Below are positions 53,464 to 62,998 of a stretch of DNA of 64,000 bases, in pieces. The notes under the pieces were generated by a model that was not told the origin of the DNA, did not search any database, and saw nothing but the letters and a program-made list of their open reading frames with translations. The first letter of the stretch is position 1; each line of letters starts with the position of its first letter. This DNA is from Motiliproteus sp965230735. Its GTDB lineage: Bacteria; Pseudomonadota; Gammaproteobacteria; Pseudomonadales; Balneatricaceae. The DNA is taken from assembly GCF_965230735.1 (NCBI RefSeq), contig NZ_OZ246016.1:2728001-2792000 (forward strand), given 5' to 3'. Position numbers and translations under genes: made by a program.

Positions 53464-54357
53464 ATGACCGAATCGCTGCGACAGCTGCTCCAGCAGACCG
53501 GTCTGGGGGCGCACTGGCAACTGTCGTCCCTCTCCGGCGGTTGTATTGGTCAGAGCTATAGAGCCGTCAACGAGTTCGATCACTGCTACTTCGTCAAACA
53601 TCACCCGCATCCGCCTCGGAATTTTTTTCAAGCCGAAGCAGCGGGACTGCAAGCGCTGGCCGACTCCGACACGCTTCCAATACCGAAGGTATACACCGCC
53701 GACGCCCAGCTGTTGGTACTTGAGATGATCCGGCCCTGCCCGCCGTCCAAAACCCACTGGCGCAAGCTGGGGCATCAACTGGCATCACTCCATCAGCAAC
53801 CTCAACCTGATTTCGGCTTCAACCGCTCGACCTATTGCGGGCTCAGCGAGCAGTCCAACTCAACGGATCCAGACGGTTGCCGCTTCTTCGCCCAACAACG
53901 ATTACTCCCCCAAGGGCGCAGAGCTTACAACAAGGGGCTTTTGGATAACGCGATGATGAAGCGTCTGGAGCGGTTATGTGAGCGGCTACAGCAGCTGATT
54001 CCGGAACAGCCGGCGGTGTTGATTCACGGTGATCTCTGGTCAGGCAACGTACTGTTCGGTAGCCCGGAGCATGGACCGGGTCAAACCGAAGGGCCAATGA
54101 CTGCCGATTGCCGCCCCTACCTGATCGATCCGGCCGTCTATCACGGCTGGGCCGAAGCCGACCTGGCGATGACTCGCCTGTTCGGCGGCTTTGACCCGGA
54201 GTTTTACGCCGCCTATCTGGAGGCCAATCCGCTTGCGTCCGGCTGGCAGGAGCGGCAGCCGCTCTACAACCTCTACCACCTGCTCAACCATCTGAACCTA
54301 TTCGGTAGCAGCTACCTGGCCTCCGTTAACGAAGTGCTGAATCGCTATCAGGACTGA
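53464..54357 (+). CDS. Fructosamine kinase-family protein
   Basis: 297 residues. The kinase fold is seen in LSGGCIGQSYRAV, with the phosphotransfer block LIHGDLWSGNVLF and the metal-binding LIDPAVYHGWAEADLAMTRLFGGF. These enzymes phosphorylate protein-bound fructosamines (or ribulosamines) to repair glycation. It converges on gor, with a 10-nt overlap at the 3' ends. Confidence 0.9.
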   Translation: MTESLRQLLQQTGLGAHWQLSSLSGGCIGQSYRAVNEFDHCYFVKHHPHPPRNFFQAEAAGLQALADSDTLPIPKVYTADAQLLVLEMIRPCPPSKTHWRKLGHQLASLHQQPQPDFGFNRSTYCGLSEQSNSTDPDGCRFFAQQRLLPQGRRAYNKGLLDNAMMKRLERLCERLQQLIPEQPAVLIHGDLWSGNVLFGSPEHGPGQTEGPMTADCRPYLIDPAVYHGWAEADLAMTRLFGGFDPEFYAAYLEANPLASGWQERQPLYNLYHLLNHLNLFGSSYLASVNEVLNRYQD

Positions 54358-55730
54358 CGTTGTCCGCCGCGATAACGACGTGCAGCCTCTCGCATGGTCA
54401 CAAACTCTTCAGCGGCGGTCGGATGAATACCGATGGTACTGTCAAACAGCGCCTTGGTGGCACCCGCTTTCAACGCAATCCCCAAGCCCTGCGTAATCTC
54501 GCCCGCATCGGGACCGACCATATGGGCACCGATCACCCGATCGGTATCGGCATCCACCAGCAGCTTCATCAGCGTGCGCTCCTGCAAGCCGCTCAAGGTA
54601 TGCTTCATCGCCCGGAATTCGGACTGGTAGACATCCAGATTCGGGTATTGCTCGACCGCCTGCTCTTCACTGGGTCCGACAGTGCCGATATTGGGTTGAC
54701 TGAATACGGCTGTCGGAATCAATTCGTAACTCACCTGCCGCTGCTGCTCGCCGTAAAGGTGCTCCACCAGCTGCATCCCTTCCGCCAATGCTACCGGTGT
54801 CAGCTGGACCCGATTGATCACGTCACCGATGGCATAGATCGACTCAACCGAACTGCGGAAATTCTGATCGACCTCAATCGAACCGTCTTTGGCCTGGGAA
54901 ACGCCGACCGACGCCAATCCCAAGCCGTTAACGTTGGGCTTACGACCGGTTGCATACAGCACGGCATCGGTATCCATGGTTGAGCCATCAGTCAAGAAAG
55001 CACGTAAGCTTCCGTCATCAAGCTTTTGAATTGATTCAACATTAAGATTAAATCTCAGGTCGACGCCTTTCTTGCGCATCTCCTCGGCAACAAAGCCTCG
55101 AACCTGATTGTCGAAGCCTCGCAGAAACAGATCACCACGATATAACTGGGTCGTTTGAGCACCCAGACCGTTGAAAATTCCGGCAAACTCGACGGCAATA
55201 TAACCACCGCCGACGATTAAAATGCGCTCAGGAAACTGCTCCAGATCGAAAATTTCATTCGAGGTCACCGCATATTCGGCACCGTCGATGGAGGGCACCG
55301 ACGGCCAACCGCCGGTGGCCACCAGAATACGCTCGGCACTGTAGGTTTTGCCATTCACCTCCACCTGCTGAGGGCCGACAACCGTTGCACGACCGTTGAT
55401 CACCTCGGCACCGGAGTTATCCAGCAGGTTGTTGTAGATTCCATTCAGCCGCGAAATTTCGGCTTTTTTGTTATCCCGCAAACGCCCCCAATCGAAGCCT
55501 TGAACCTCGGCATTCCATCCAAACCCAGCGGACTCTTCGAAATGCTCAGCATATTGGGAGGCGTAGACATAGAGCTTTTTCGGTACACAACCGACGTTTA
55601 CGCAGGTGCCACCCATATAACGATCTTCAGCAACGGCAACCCGTACGCCTTTTGCCGCAGCCATCCGTGCAGCCCGAACACCGCCTGAACCGGCGCCGAT
55701 AACAAAAAGGTCAAAATCAAAGCTGGACAT
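54348..55730 (-). CDS. gor: Glutathione reductase
   Basis: 460 residues. FAD motif VIGAGSGGVRAA, redox-active CVNVGC in GGTCVNVGCVPKK, NADPH motif ILIVGGGYIAVEF with the downstream arginines (YRGDLFLRGFDNQVR), the second FAD motif AIGDVINRVQLTPVA, and the C-terminal HPTAAEE with the catalytic His. It reduces oxidised glutathione with NADPH in the cytoplasm. Single gene by spacing. Confidence 0.95.
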   Translation of the reverse strand: MSSFDFDLFVIGAGSGGVRAARMAAAKGVRVAVAEDRYMGGTCVNVGCVPKKLYVYASQYAEHFEESAGFGWNAEVQGFDWGRLRDNKKAEISRLNGIYNNLLDNSGAEVINGRATVVGPQQVEVNGKTYSAERILVATGGWPSVPSIDGAEYAVTSNEIFDLEQFPERILIVGGGYIAVEFAGIFNGLGAQTTQLYRGDLFLRGFDNQVRGFVAEEMRKKGVDLRFNLNVESIQKLDDGSLRAFLTDGSTMDTDAVLYATGRKPNVNGLGLASVGVSQAKDGSIEVDQNFRSSVESIYAIGDVINRVQLTPVALAEGMQLVEHLYGEQQRQVSYELIPTAVFSQPNIGTVGPSEEQAVEQYPNLDVYQSEFRAMKHTLSGLQERTLMKLLVDADTDRVIGAHMVGPDAGEITQGLGIALKAGATKALFDSTIGIHPTAAEEFVTMREAARRYRGGQRQS

Positions 55731-56000
55731 ATTAGTGCTCCCTTAAAAACTGCCACTACTCTAACGATTACTAGGACGCGGCTCCAGCAGCAAAGATGCA
55801 TCGGGCCGATAGTTTTTTACTATGAAGCGAACGGCTTGCCGTTGCTGTGGTCTCACAAGCCGATCGCATCAGTGATTACAGATGCAGCCAAGCCCAAACA
55901 GTTACACTTTCCAGCAACTCCGACTGTTCGATACCGGGTTGTTCGGCTATATTTCGGCCCTAACCACGGTACTGCCTCAATCTCCTGTACGGACTCCTTC

Positions 56001-56816
56001 ATGAAGATCATCTCGTTCAATACCAATGGCATACGCGCCCGCCTTCATCAACTCGAAGCGCTGATCGAATCCCAACAGCCCGATGTTATCGGTATTCAAG
56101 AAACCAAAGTCCATGACGGCGAGTTTCCAACAGCCGCCATCGAAGCGCTGGGGTATCAGGTCAATTACCATGGCCAGAAAGGTCACTACGGCGTGTGCCT
56201 GATCTCCCGTGAAGCCCCCCTTAGCCTGCAGAAAGGCTTTGCCGGCGATGATGAAGATGCCCAGCGCCGCATGATCATCGGCGATTTTGCGACCCCCTCG
56301 GGTCAGACTATCCGGGTAATCAACGGTTACTTCCCCCAAGGGGAGAATATCGCCCACGAAACCAAGTACCCGGCCAAGCGCCGTTTCTACGCCGATCTGC
56401 AGCACTATTTGGAAACCGAATGCGATCCTGAACAACCGCTGGTGGTGATTGGCGACATGAACATCTCCTCCACCGATCTGGATATCGGTATCGGCGAGGA
56501 TAACCGTAAACGCTGGTTGCGAACCGGCAAGACCAGTTTCCAGCCGGAAGAGCGTGAATGGCTCAACCGGTTGATGGATTGGGGCCTGCAGGACAGCTAC
56601 CGCGAACAGAATCCCACCAGCAACGAGTTATTCAGCTGGTTCGACTACCGTAGTCGCGGATTCGAGCGCGAGCCCAAGCGGGGACTGCGGATCGACCTGA
56701 TTCTGGCCACCAAACCGCTGATGAATGCACTGATAGAGACCGGTATCGACTATGCCATTCGCGGGATGGAGAAACCCTCCGACCACGCACCGGTATGGGC
56801 CAGCTTCGATTGCTGA
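56001..56816 (+). CDS. xthA: Exodeoxyribonuclease III
   Basis: 271 residues from the ATG at 56001 (MKIISFNTNGIRAR); a longer frame to 55836 has no ribosome site. The EEP-fold catalytic residues are visible: IGIQETK (Glu), GHYGVCLIS, VVIGDMNISSTDLD (Asp/Asn), and SDHAPVWASFD (Asp-His). It repairs abasic sites and has 3' exonuclease activity. It ends 6 nt before the convergent UspE-like gene. Confidence 0.94.
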   Translation: MKIISFNTNGIRARLHQLEALIESQQPDVIGIQETKVHDGEFPTAAIEALGYQVNYHGQKGHYGVCLISREAPLSLQKGFAGDDEDAQRRMIIGDFATPSGQTIRVINGYFPQGENIAHETKYPAKRRFYADLQHYLETECDPEQPLVVIGDMNISSTDLDIGIGEDNRKRWLRTGKTSFQPEEREWLNRLMDWGLQDSYREQNPTSNELFSWFDYRSRGFEREPKRGLRIDLILATKPLMNALIETGIDYAIRGMEKPSDHAPVWASFDC

Positions 56817-56822
56817 TCCGGT

Positions 56823-57764
56823 CTAATGGCGGCGCCGCTCCTGTTGTAGCGGCGCCCTGACCACCAACAGATCCGCCTGCAGATGATCGACCACACTCTC
56901 GGTGGTACTGCCTGAAAACAACCGGTCGGCGGTGTTGCGATCGACACCGCCGAGGACGACCAGATCAGCATCGACCTGCTGGGCGTACTTGGGCAACTCC
57001 TTATTGACCTCTCCATGGGCCAGATGCAATACCGGCTCCGCCTTGGCCAATCCGTGTCCATTTAACAGCTCGGTAATCGCCTGCCGATGCTCGTCCGCCA
57101 GACGGCTGCGTAGGTCCTCGTAGTTGAGCATCAGGGTTTCGTCGAATATCACCGAGGTCGGCAGCGTATGATAGGCATGGAACATATGCAGAATGCCGCC
57201 GATATGTTCGACGAAGGACTCCGCCGACTGTAGCACCTCGTCATCCAGCATTACCGGGTGATGTTTGTCCTGTAGCGGATCCAGTGCAGCCAACACCACC
57301 GGCGAGGTTTTCCAGGGTTGCGGTCGGATCAGCATCAGCGGTACCGGACAATGGCGGATCAACTGCCAGTCCAAACTGCCGAACAGGTACTCGGCCAGCC
57401 GATGATGGAATCGGCAGTTCTTGACCACCAGGTCAGGCTGATAACGCTCGACCTTCGTCAACACCCCCTGTTCGGTATCCACCTCCCAGCAGACATCGGT
57501 GCTGGCATCCACGCCCAGCTCAACCAGCTGATCGGCAACCTGCTGTAACCGTCGCTCCTCACCACGTAGGTAGCCGTGCTTGGCTTTCTCTATCCCCTCA
57601 GGGCTGCTGAACAGATGACTCGAAACCAACGGCCGCGAATAACAACTCTCAAACAGCTCAACCCGGGCTCCAAACTTGCGAGCCAGCAGCGTGATCTTAT
57701 CGATCAGTTCAGGGGCGGGAGGTTGTTGATCCAACAACAACAGAATTTTCTCGATCGCTCGCAT
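56823..57764 (-). CDS. Tandem universal stress protein, UspE-like
   Basis: 313 residues with two USP domains. The first spans about 1-150 (ILLLLDQQPPAPELIDKITLLARKFGARVELF); the second about 155-305 (VLAALDPLQDKHHPVMLDDEVLQSAESF, and LVVLGGVDRNTADRLFSGSTTESVVDHL). The ATP-binding G-x2-G-x9-G(S/T) pattern is seen in the second domain. The family helps survival under stress. The stretch 57765-57998 before it and the ArsR gene shows no other gene. Confidence 0.92.
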   Translation of the reverse strand: MRAIEKILLLLDQQPPAPELIDKITLLARKFGARVELFESCYSRPLVSSHLFSSPEGIEKAKHGYLRGEERRLQQVADQLVELGVDASTDVCWEVDTEQGVLTKVERYQPDLVVKNCRFHHRLAEYLFGSLDWQLIRHCPVPLMLIRPQPWKTSPVVLAALDPLQDKHHPVMLDDEVLQSAESFVEHIGGILHMFHAYHTLPTSVIFDETLMLNYEDLRSRLADEHRQAITELLNGHGLAKAEPVLHLAHGEVNKELPKYAQQVDADLVVLGGVDRNTADRLFSGSTTESVVDHLQADLLVVRAPLQQERRRH

Positions 57765-57998
57765 TACCGGTTCCTTGTTCCTGGCGCGCCTTGAGTTGAG
57801 TCTAGTGCTGATTTATGGGTTTAGATGTAAATCGACCTCATCGTAACGAATTAAACCGCTGCGGGCCCATCGCAGCTTGTTCGAACTACAAGAAACACCT
57901 TTCAAATTACAAGGATCTTGCCCTAGGTCAATTGAGAATCGATACGGTTTGGAGTAGATTTACAGAATATATGGCCCCATAAAGATTTAGGATAGCCC

Positions 57999-58337
57999 GT
58001 GAACCCAGCCACTGCCGCGCAGCAATCAACTAACGCCCCTTCCATCGAAGAACTTCACGCCAATGCCGCTGAAGCGACCAAGTTATTGAAGGCGCTGGCC
58101 AATGAGAGCCGTCTTATGATTCTTTGCCTGCTAGACGGCAAAGAGCTATCGGTCACCGAGCTGAATCAGTTTCTGGACCTGAGCCAATCGGCACTCTCTC
58201 AACATCTGGCGGTACTACGCCGGGATGGTCTGGTGAAAACCCGACGCGAATCCCAAACCATCTACTATTCCCTGTCCGGAGAAGCCGCTACCGCCATTAT
58301 TCACACCCTGCATTCGCTGTTCTGTCCGGAGATGTAG
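57999..58337 (+). CDS. ArsR-family winged-helix regulator
   Basis: 112 residues starting at a GTG. The helix-turn-helix lies at about 50-85 (LSVTELNQFLDLSQSALSQHLAVLRRDGLVKTRRESQTIYYSL). The metal-binding CxC motif (ELCVCDL) of arsenic sensors is not present, so it likely responds to something else. No metal-resistance gene is adjacent. A terminator follows. Confidence 0.9.
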   Translation: MNPATAAQQSTNAPSIEELHANAAEATKLLKALANESRLMILCLLDGKELSVTELNQFLDLSQSALSQHLAVLRRDGLVKTRRESQTIYYSLSGEAATAIIHTLHSLFCPEM

Positions 58338-58366
58338 GCGGTACAGAATCCTTCTGATAAGCCACT

Positions 58367-58393
58367 AAAAAGCCCGCTGAGCGCGGGCTTTTT
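58367..58393. terminator. Bidirectional Rho-independent terminator
   Basis: AAAAAGCCCGC-TGA-GCGGGCTTTTT is a perfect stem flanked by A- and T-runs, between the convergent ArsR gene and the YIP1 gene. Confidence 0.92.
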
Positions 58394-58418
58394 ATATGGT
58401 CGTTCGGAACCATCCCAT

Positions 58419-59021
58419 CTAACCGGCCACCCAGGGTGTCAGTGCGGTACTCCAGAGCGCCGCTGTTACGGCAAGCATACCGACCAGTACCACCAGGCCA
58501 ACCGTCAATATCGAGGATGAGAAGAAGAAGCCGCGATCCTTCGGGATCTTCATAATCTCCGGCACCCCGGTATAGAGCAGATGAATGGTGTAGGCCACGG
58601 CCCCCATTCCGATCAACACATCCAGCCACAGGATCGGTATCAACGCCGCCAAGCCGGCTAAGAACATCGGCGTCGCGGTGAAGGTGGTCAACACCATGCA
58701 GTCATCAAAACTGGATTCGGAACCATAGGTCTTCTCCATCCAATGGATAAACCACGCCATCACGCCAGCACCGACTAAAAGCGCAACGTAAAAAGCGATC
58801 GCTATCGGCAGCGCGCTAGCAACGGTCAATTTAACCGCTTCAGCGCCGGTAATACTCCAGCCGATCTGGGTCGTACCGATAAACGCAGCCAAGGGTGGAA
58901 TCGCGGCCAGATAAATCATATGGGAGCTGTAGCACTTCAGCGCGCTGTAATGCTCCTCCCTTATCAAGCCCCACTCCTCTTTGGGGTGGTGGAGAACCCC
59001 CATCATATGACTTAGGAACAT
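58419..59021 (-). CDS. YIP1-family membrane protein
   Basis: 200 residues with five hydrophobic helices; the opening HHPKEEWGLIREE and the middle CMVLTTFTATPMFLAGL are the YIP1 domain marks. Bacterial members are of unknown function. It is 119 nt from the cytochrome oxidase cluster and may be independent. Confidence 0.88.
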   Translation of the reverse strand: MFLSHMMGVLHHPKEEWGLIREEHYSALKCYSSHMIYLAAIPPLAAFIGTTQIGWSITGAEAVKLTVASALPIAIAFYVALLVGAGVMAWFIHWMEKTYGSESSFDDCMVLTTFTATPMFLAGLAALIPILWLDVLIGMGAVAYTIHLLYTGVPEIMKIPKDRGFFFSSSILTVGLVVLVGMLAVTAALWSTALTPWVAG

Positions 59022-59140
59022 AAACTATCCTCCCGATCATTGGGCCAACAGGCCTGATCGTCAGTGGTTAATACCTCACACCGGGACAGCCTTGCCCGCG
59101 TGAATGGTTGCGACCCCTGTTGTTACCGCGGCTCCAGTTC

Positions 59141-60097
59141 CTATAGAGCCCAGAAGTCTGGTACTGGCCACAGCCCGAACGACGGCGCCAAATAGTGGTC
59201 GGCCAGTAGCACCACAAAAAGCGCCATGATGTACGTAATGGAATAATAGAACATTGCCATCGGGGCTGTTCCCAATGGATCTTGATAAACCCGCCAGGCC
59301 CATTGAAGAAATCTCATGTTCAGGACGCTAACACCCACCAGATACCAGAGCCCGCACATCCCGGTCATCAGCGGCAGCATGGTGGTGGCGATCATCAGCA
59401 GGCTGTAGAGCACAATCTGCAATGCGGTGTAGTCAACCCCGTGGGTGACCGGCAACATCGGCACCCCGGCACGGGCGTAGTCATCACGCTTATGGATGCA
59501 GAGCGACCAGAAATGCGGTGGCGTCCAGGCAAAGATAATCAATACCAGCAGCAACCCATCCGGCTGTAACGAGCCGGTTACAGCCACCCAACCCAACAGC
59601 GGCGGTGAGGCACCGGCAATACCACCGATCACGATATTCTGTGGCGTAGCCCGCTTCAGCAGCATGGTATAGATCAGCGCGTAGCCGATCAGCGAGGCCA
59701 AGGTCAGCCAACCGGTCAGCGGGTTGACCAGGATCACCAACATGCCGATACCACTGACCCCAAGAACGGCGGCAAACAGCAGCCCCTGCCCGGCCGTGAC
59801 CTTACCCTGGGGCAGCGGACGACGATGGGTGCGGGCCATGCGGGCATCGATATGTCGATCGGCGACCTGATTCACCGCTGCCGCGGAACCGGCAGCCAGC
59901 GCAATACCCAAGGTACCGAACAGCAGCGCCGACAACGGTGGCAGGCCCGGCGCCGCCAGAAACATGCCGACGATCGCCGTCAACAGCATCACCGCCACGA
60001 CCCTGGGCTTGGTTAACTCAAGATAATCACGCCAACCCGCAGCCTCGGTCGAGGCCAATAACGCCGACGAACCACTGATCATTCTCTGCTCAGCCAT
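59141..60097 (-). CDS. ctaB: Protoheme IX farnesyltransferase (haem O synthase)
   Basis: 318 residues, about nine helices. The prenyltransferase motifs are NQVADRHIDARMARTHRRPLP (Asp-rich, first site) and KRDDYARAGVPMLPV (second). It adds a farnesyl group to haem b for the cytochrome oxidase. The start overlaps the ctaA gene by 8 nt. The last gene of the cluster in its direction. Confidence 0.94.
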   Translation of the reverse strand: MAEQRMISGSSALLASTEAAGWRDYLELTKPRVVAVMLLTAIVGMFLAAPGLPPLSALLFGTLGIALAAGSAAAVNQVADRHIDARMARTHRRPLPQGKVTAGQGLLFAAVLGVSGIGMLVILVNPLTGWLTLASLIGYALIYTMLLKRATPQNIVIGGIAGASPPLLGWVAVTGSLQPDGLLLVLIIFAWTPPHFWSLCIHKRDDYARAGVPMLPVTHGVDYTALQIVLYSLLMIATTMLPLMTGMCGLWYLVGVSVLNMRFLQWAWRVYQDPLGTAPMAMFYYSITYIMALFVVLLADHYLAPSFGLWPVPDFWAL

Positions 60098-61250
60098 AAT
60101 GATTCTCCCTGGCTCTCCGTACGCTCAAGCGATAGAGCCTCAATAACAGCAACAGCAATAGCAACGCCCCCAGGTGATGAGCAAATGCCAACCCCAACGG
60201 CAAACCGTGGATGACATTCATCCCCCCCAGCAAGGACTGCGTCAACGCCACACCGACAACTGCACAGCCCGTACGCCGCAGCGGCTGATAGCGCCAACAA
60301 TGTTTCAACAGCAGCAGCAGATAAAGCAGCAGCAGCAACGCCATCCCCCGGTGGGTCATCTGAATCGCCGCCCGGGCCTGGGGGGATTTACGCCCGCCAA
60401 GAAAGCTCTGCTGATCGGTTTGCGGCAATACAAACGCGGCCTGAAAATCCAACGACGCCGGCTGCCCGTTGATATCAAGCTGCTGACAACCGAGCCAGTG
60501 CGGACATGCCCAACCGGCGTAGTTACTGCTGGTCCAACCGCCCAAAGCAATTTGAACAAAGAGCAGCAAAGCGGCACCGGCAACCCAGCGGCTTAACGGC
60601 CGGGAGGGTCGCGACCGCCCCGGTGCGGACGGTTTATCCGGTTGAGCACGCGACCCGGTAATCGATTGCGCCTGCCCAGCTGCCAACTGCTGCAACGACT
60701 GGTTCATGATCACCAGCAGCGTCACCGTCAACAGGCCGCCAACAAGATGCAGGGTAACCACCTGTGGCAGTAATTTGAGGGTCACGGTCCACATCCCGAA
60801 TATCCCTTGAAGAATCACCAGCACCAGCAGCCAATAACTGATCCTGCTGGGATAACCGATAACCACACGACGGCCTGAACGTCGGTCATGCCGATACGCC
60901 GACAGCGCCAGCAACAGGATGGTCAAGCCCAAGCCGGCAGCCAGATAACGATGCGTCATCTCCAGCCAGGCCCTGGCGCTGTCGATAGGAATGGAGGGAT
61001 AGCGCAGCTGCGCCAAAGCCAATCCTTCGGCGCTACCGGGAAGAATCAATTCACCATAACAACCGGGCCAGTCCGGACAGGACAGACCGGCATTATTGAG
61101 TCGGGTCCAGCCGCCCAGCAACACCACCACCAACGCAAGCACCAAGGCCAAGCGTGCCAACCTCAACGGCCAGGGCCCTATACCGGCACGGGCAACTACC
61201 GTGGACCGGAAGCAGCCGTTCTCAGAGACCGAGCTGACGCTGGGATGCAT
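60090..61250 (-). CDS. ctaA: Haem A synthase (COX15/CtaA)
   Basis: 386 residues, eight helices. Haem-binding histidines are in WLEMTHRYLAAGLG, VTLHLVGGLL, QMTHRGMALLLL and AFAHHLGALLLL. It converts haem O to haem A. Coupled to ctaB by overlap; 105 nt follow the Sco-like gene. Confidence 0.93.
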   Translation of the reverse strand: MHPSVSSVSENGCFRSTVVARAGIGPWPLRLARLALVLALVVVLLGGWTRLNNAGLSCPDWPGCYGELILPGSAEGLALAQLRYPSIPIDSARAWLEMTHRYLAAGLGLTILLLALSAYRHDRRSGRRVVIGYPSRISYWLLVLVILQGIFGMWTVTLKLLPQVVTLHLVGGLLTVTLLVIMNQSLQQLAAGQAQSITGSRAQPDKPSAPGRSRPSRPLSRWVAGAALLLFVQIALGGWTSSNYAGWACPHWLGCQQLDINGQPASLDFQAAFVLPQTDQQSFLGGRKSPQARAAIQMTHRGMALLLLLYLLLLLKHCWRYQPLRRTGCAVVGVALTQSLLGGMNVIHGLPLGLAFAHHLGALLLLLLLLRLYRLSVRRARENHYG

Positions 61251-61355
61251 AATCCCCCCTCGACGGTTTCAACCTGTGAAGCGGTTGTCGACCCACCGCC
61301 AGGTCTAAACAACCTTCCCTTTGCAGTCTTTGCTGCCCTTAACCGGCCCGCAGGC

Positions 61356-61940
61356 TTAGCCGATGCGCGACACTTTTAATAATCGTTTCAAGTCCTTCAA
61401 TACCGCTTGGGGTGGTTGATCCAAGTGGTAACGCAGTACCCGGTTACCCAAAGGATCCAGCAACCACAACCCACGGTTATCCGGCGTTGCCTGGGCACTG
61501 AACCAGAGCAGATCGGCCCGGGTTGCCAGGTTCTCTGTCGCCGGGACAGAAGGCGGCCTGGCAGTAGGCGGTTTGTCAGGCAGCACCAACTGATACCGGA
61601 CACGGTCGCGATCTTTACCCAACAATGTATGCAGCTGCTTCAGCTGGTGCTGCCACTGTTCGCAAACCTGATCACAGTGGCTGACCACCAGCAGCAACTG
61701 CCAGCGACCCTGGCCGTCAAACGGCAATCCATCCGGCCGGTTCAACTCAAAACCCGGCTGCTGCGCATCAACCAACTGTCCCTGATTGACCCGTTGCTCG
61801 GGCACGGCAATGGATCCGAAATAGCTCAGCATCGCCAACAACAGCGGTAACAGTGCCACCGACAGCAGCGTCCAGAGCGGCCGATAGGAGCGCCGTATAC
61901 GCGGCAACTCGCCGTTTTCTTTCAGCTCAAGCTCATGCAT
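61356..61940 (-). CDS. Sco-like cytochrome oxidase assembly protein
   Basis: 194 residues from the ATG at 61940 (GGGAG 6 nt before), just overlapping the SURF1 stop. A single transmembrane helix at about 24-46 is followed by a thioredoxin-like domain: LLVVSHCDQVCEQW holds a CxxxC as in copper-binding Sco1/SenC, though the distal His is not obvious. It probably delivers copper to the Cu(A) centre or acts as a thiol-disulfide partner. A weaker match to Sco than expected. Confidence 0.75.
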   Translation of the reverse strand: MHELELKENGELPRIRRSYRPLWTLLSVALLPLLLAMLSYFGSIAVPEQRVNQGQLVDAQQPGFELNRPDGLPFDGQGRWQLLLVVSHCDQVCEQWQHQLKQLHTLLGKDRDRVRYQLVLPDKPPTARPPSVPATENLATRADLLWFSAQATPDNRGLWLLDPLGNRVLRYHLDQPPQAVLKDLKRLLKVSRIG

Positions 61941-62703
61941 GGGGTTCTCCCTGAACACCGGGTTGATCGCTCCCGGCTACCGGCTTACGCACCGATCGCC
62001 GCCATCCCCACCAATACAGGTAGCCAAATAACAGCAGCGCCAAAGCGAACCACTGCAGCGCATACCCCTGGTGCTTATAGGCAGGCATGACACTGACCGA
62101 CCAGCGCGTATCCGCCTCGATCAACGGCCGCTGCAGTCTCAATACAGCCGGATACAGTGACTGTTGCCACTGCTGTTGCAACCGAGCCAGGTCGACCTGC
62201 TGAATCCGCTTCGGCCAGCCCGATGACCAGTGGTCAGTCGATAGCAGCAAGCCACGGCCCGGTGCGACCAACATCCCCTCCAGCGTCAGGATACGGCCGC
62301 CCAGACCCTGCACCAGAGGTGCCGGGTTGGGGAGCTGCTGTCGATCGAGAGAAGCCGCGATCCAGCCCAGGTTGACCACACCGTATAGACCGGTACTCAC
62401 TTCCTCGAACGGCAGCAGCAGTTCATAACCGACCCGGCCGTCACGGGTACGGTTGTCGAGTAGTAGCAGGTAGCGAAGATCCAGCCGTGCCCGGATCGAT
62501 ACCGGGTAAGGCAGCGTTGCCGCCTCGATCGGAAGCCTGGCGGCAGGCGCCGTATGTTCCAGCCGTGTCAGCAGTTGCTGCTTTTGCTCAGCCCGGTCGA
62601 GTTGCCAGAATCCCAGTCCGAGCAGAATCGGTAGCAACAGCCCGCCCAACAGGACACAAATGCGTCGAGTTTTCCGTGTGGGTCTATCTTTACTCTGACT
62701 CAT
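61933..62703 (-). CDS. SURF1-family cytochrome oxidase assembly protein
   Basis: 256 residues from the ATG at 62703; a longer frame to 62766 lacks a good ribosome site. Two helices flank a periplasmic domain: the first at about 15-32 (LLPILLGLGFWQLDRAEQK), which has the SURF1 FWQLxRxxxK pattern, and the second near the end (LQWFALALLLFGYLYWW). It helps insert haem a into subunit I. Confidence 0.9.
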   Translation of the reverse strand: MSQSKDRPTRKTRRICVLLGGLLLPILLGLGFWQLDRAEQKQQLLTRLEHTAPAARLPIEAATLPYPVSIRARLDLRYLLLLDNRTRDGRVGYELLLPFEEVSTGLYGVVNLGWIAASLDRQQLPNPAPLVQGLGGRILTLEGMLVAPGRGLLLSTDHWSSGWPKRIQQVDLARLQQQWQQSLYPAVLRLQRPLIEADTRWSVSVMPAYKHQGYALQWFALALLLFGYLYWWGWRRSVRKPVAGSDQPGVQGEPHA

Positions 62704-62792
62704 CACTGTTTTCCTGCTGGCGGGACAGGGTTCCTGGACGGGGTCCTGATCCAGATTGAGCAGCATCCCTTAGGCGCCAGGGAGTACTTGTC

Positions 62793-62993
62793 ATGTTCAA
62801 ACTGCTGTTGTTGTTCGTCTTTGCCGCCATCGTTGCCAGCTTGATGGCGGCGCTCTATTTTCTTATTTCAGACCGTGCTGACAGTCACCGAACCGTCAAT
62901 GCCCTGGGTTTACGGGTCGCCCTGAGCCTGCTGCTGGTGGCGCTGCTGCTGATCGGCTTTTTCACCGGCCAACTCCAACCCCACGGCCTTTAA
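62793..62993 (+). CDS. DUF2909 twin-transmembrane protein
   Basis: 66 residues with two helices (MFKLLLLFVFAAIVASLMAALYF and VALSLLLVALLLIGFFTGQL). Members of DUF2909 regularly stand in the reverse orientation inside cytochrome c oxidase clusters of Gammaproteobacteria, as here. Function unknown. It ends 5 nt before the ctaE stop. Confidence 0.88.
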   Translation: MFKLLLLFVFAAIVASLMAALYFLISDRADSHRTVNALGLRVALSLLLVALLLIGFFTGQLQPHGL

Positions 62994-62998
62994 CACCG

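Noticed and set aside
58130..58200. Arsenic-sensing ArsR regulator
   Set aside because: The cysteine pair in the DNA-binding helix required for arsenic sensing is absent and there are no resistance genes nearby.
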